Source of the DNA: Thermoplasmata archaeon
GTDB lineage: Archaea > Thermoplasmatota > Thermoplasmata > Thermoplasmatales > Thermoplasmataceae
DNA length: 6,332 bases
Assembly (NCBI GenBank): GCA_021845325.1
Contig: JAKBRR010000108.1
Coordinates: 1 to 6,332, forward strand
Direction: 5' to 3'
A model generated the notes under the pieces. That model had not been told where the DNA came from, ran no database searches, and worked only from the letters and a program-made list of their open reading frames with translations. This document shows, piece after piece, positions 5,755 through 6,332 of the stretch. A program made the position numbers and the translations under genes. Numbering within the stretch: the first letter of the stretch is position 1; each line of letters opens with the position of its first letter.

Positions 5755-5923
5755 AGCCTATTGGGGAATACTATTCATGGCAGGTATATATATTAGACAC
5801 ATACATATTCTCACATCTATAAGCATTTTAACAAACCTTAGAATAACGTCTCGAGAATAAACTGCAAGAAACTTAAAAAGGATCTGTTATGTAAAAGAAA
5901 GAGTAATTAGATCGAGTCACAAA
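5755..5923. other. AT-rich spacer with a symmetric TATA-like stretch
   Basis: No gene is seen. The stretch GTATATATATTAG (5784-5796) can act as a TATA box on either strand. On minus it precedes the possible antitoxin relic starting at 5754. On plus, no start codon with a sensible frame lies about 26 bases downstream. The right part leads into the broken CcdA-like gene and has no obvious Shine-Dalgarno site. Confidence 0.3.
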
Positions 5924-6079
5924 ATGCGCATGAACATGCACAAGAATCTTACATAGAAAGTTGATGAAGAACTCGTAGAAAAGGCACATAAATACGGAAT
6001 CAACCTCTCTAAATTTCTTGAATACGCACTTGCTAACGCTTTCAGGAACGGTTTCGAAAACCTTCTCACAAAACTATAA
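5924..6079 (+). pseudogene. CcdA-like antitoxin gene broken by an in-frame TAG
   Basis: From ATG 5924 the frame reads 10 codons (MRMNMHKNLT), then TAG at 5954-5956, and continues without further interruption to TAA 6077-6079. The continuation KVDEELVEKAHKYGINLSKF is followed by LEYALANAF and a short tail. This matches the ribbon-helix-helix pattern of CcdA-type antitoxins: basic strand, helix with a charged DEELVEKA face, GINLS turn, second helix. Such proteins bind operator DNA as dimers and neutralise a toxin through their tail. TAG is one base from TTG (Leu), which would fit the strand, so a recent nonsense mutation is likely. At 51 codons it is short for the family, and no toxin gene follows. 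Other short RHH regulators are possible. Confidence 0.65.
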
Positions 6080-6182
6080 AAATTCATTATAGATTTGTCG
6101 GGATTTGCTTAACACTTTAAGGCAATACTGTAAATTGTAACTATGAAATATTTATCATATCTCACATAATCTGTGCTACCAT

Positions 6183-6202
6183 ATCACCACAATTCTGGTG
6201 AT
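6183..6202. promoter_or_regulatory. 20-bp near-perfect palindrome upstream of the AbiEi-like gene, candidate operator
   Basis: ATCACCA (6183-6189) and TGGTGAT (6196-6202) are perfect 7-bp inverted arms. The centre CAATTC is palindromic except for its outer pair. The palindrome ends 58 bases before the ATG at 6261 and just upstream of an AT-rich promoter region (ATAAAAATAATAATGTTTAT, 6211-6230). This size and position suit a dimeric regulator site; AbiEi antitoxins are known to repress their own promoters through repeats. An RNA hairpin is an alternative if transcription starts further upstream. Confidence 0.5.
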
Positions 6203-6225
6203 TCTGTTGCATAAAAATAATAATG

Positions 6226-6232
6226 TTTATTG
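6226..6232 (+). promoter_or_regulatory. Possible TATA box of the gene at 6261
   Basis: TTTATTG, at the end of an AT-rich run, is centred about 32 bases before the ATG at 6261, implying a leader of only a few bases. The match to a TATA consensus is moderate and the rest of the AT-rich run offers other registers. Confidence 0.35.
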
Positions 6233-6260
6233 GCATGTCTAATTCGTGGCTTATCTCAAG

Positions 6261-6332
6261 ATGCAGGAAGTACTGGACGAACTGGCGTTACACAATAAAA
6301 CAGTATTCAGCATATACGATGCAGCCAGAATA
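6261..6332 (+). CDS. Start of a possible AbiEi-type regulator/antitoxin (3' end outside window)
   Basis: From ATG 6261 the frame is open for 24 codons to the window end, beginning MQEVLDELALHNKTVFSIYD and followed by AARI. A short amphipathic helix, then VFS(I)xDAARI leading into a second helix, is the usual beginning of the winged-helix domain of AbiEi-like (type IV) antitoxins and related archaeal regulators. There the segment is followed by a recognition helix and a wing, which would lie outside the window. The palindrome upstream would suit autoregulation. If it is AbiEi, an AbiEii nucleotidyltransferase toxin should follow downstream. With so little sequence the family is tentative; the coding call itself is fairly safe. 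Confidence 0.5.
   Translation, partial: MQEVLDELALHNKTVFSIYDAARI

Noticed and set aside
5954..5956. TAG read as pyrrolysine, since some Thermoplasmata use it
   Set aside because: TAG also ends the winged-helix gene here, the product is an antitoxin-like protein with no need for that residue, and one base change to Leu explains it more simply.

Overview
The window looks archaeal, most likely from a member of the Thermoplasmata (Thermoplasma/Ferroplasma/Cuniculiplasma-like). The signs are low G+C and TATA boxes centred about 26 bases upstream of start codons that have essentially no leader (1796 on +, 5376 on -). One downstream operon gene instead carries a clear Shine-Dalgarno sequence (GTG at 1051 on -). 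This lineage assignment is inference; no rRNA or tRNA gene is present to confirm it.

Layout. Bases 1-276 are the 3' end of an IS630-family transposase gene whose beginning lies outside the window. Convergent to it is a two-gene minus-strand operon: a NYN/PIN-like nuclease-fold protein (1038-1637) followed, with a 14-bp overlap, by a roughly seven-helix membrane protein (311-1051). Divergent from the NYN gene across a 158-bp regulatory spacer is a gene for a two-helix membrane-anchored protein with a soluble C-terminal domain (1796-2536). This converges on a small winged-helix DNA-binding protein (2575-2904, -). The spacer holds two opposed TATA boxes with an inverted repeat and a repeated 11-mer between or next to them, so the three genes may be co-regulated. 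Nothing in the sequence proves a shared function.

The right half is accessory DNA. It contains an interrupted reading frame (2966-3418, in-frame TGA) and a full-length DUF262 plus HNH-like protein of the GmrSD/SspE/BrxU type (3745-5376, -), the best candidate anti-phage restriction gene here. It also contains a possible decayed ribbon-helix-helix antitoxin scattered over several frames (about 5442-5754, -), a CcdA-like antitoxin gene broken by TAG (5924-6079), and the first 24 codons of what may be an AbiEi-type regulator/antitoxin (6261 to the window end). That last gene is preceded by a near-perfect 20-bp palindrome.

Taken together, the window reads as a small defence and toxin-antitoxin island bordered by an insertion sequence. 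The DUF262-HNH gene is intact while several small genes around it are decaying. The least explained intact part is the NYN / polytopic membrane protein / divergent membrane-anchored protein cluster.
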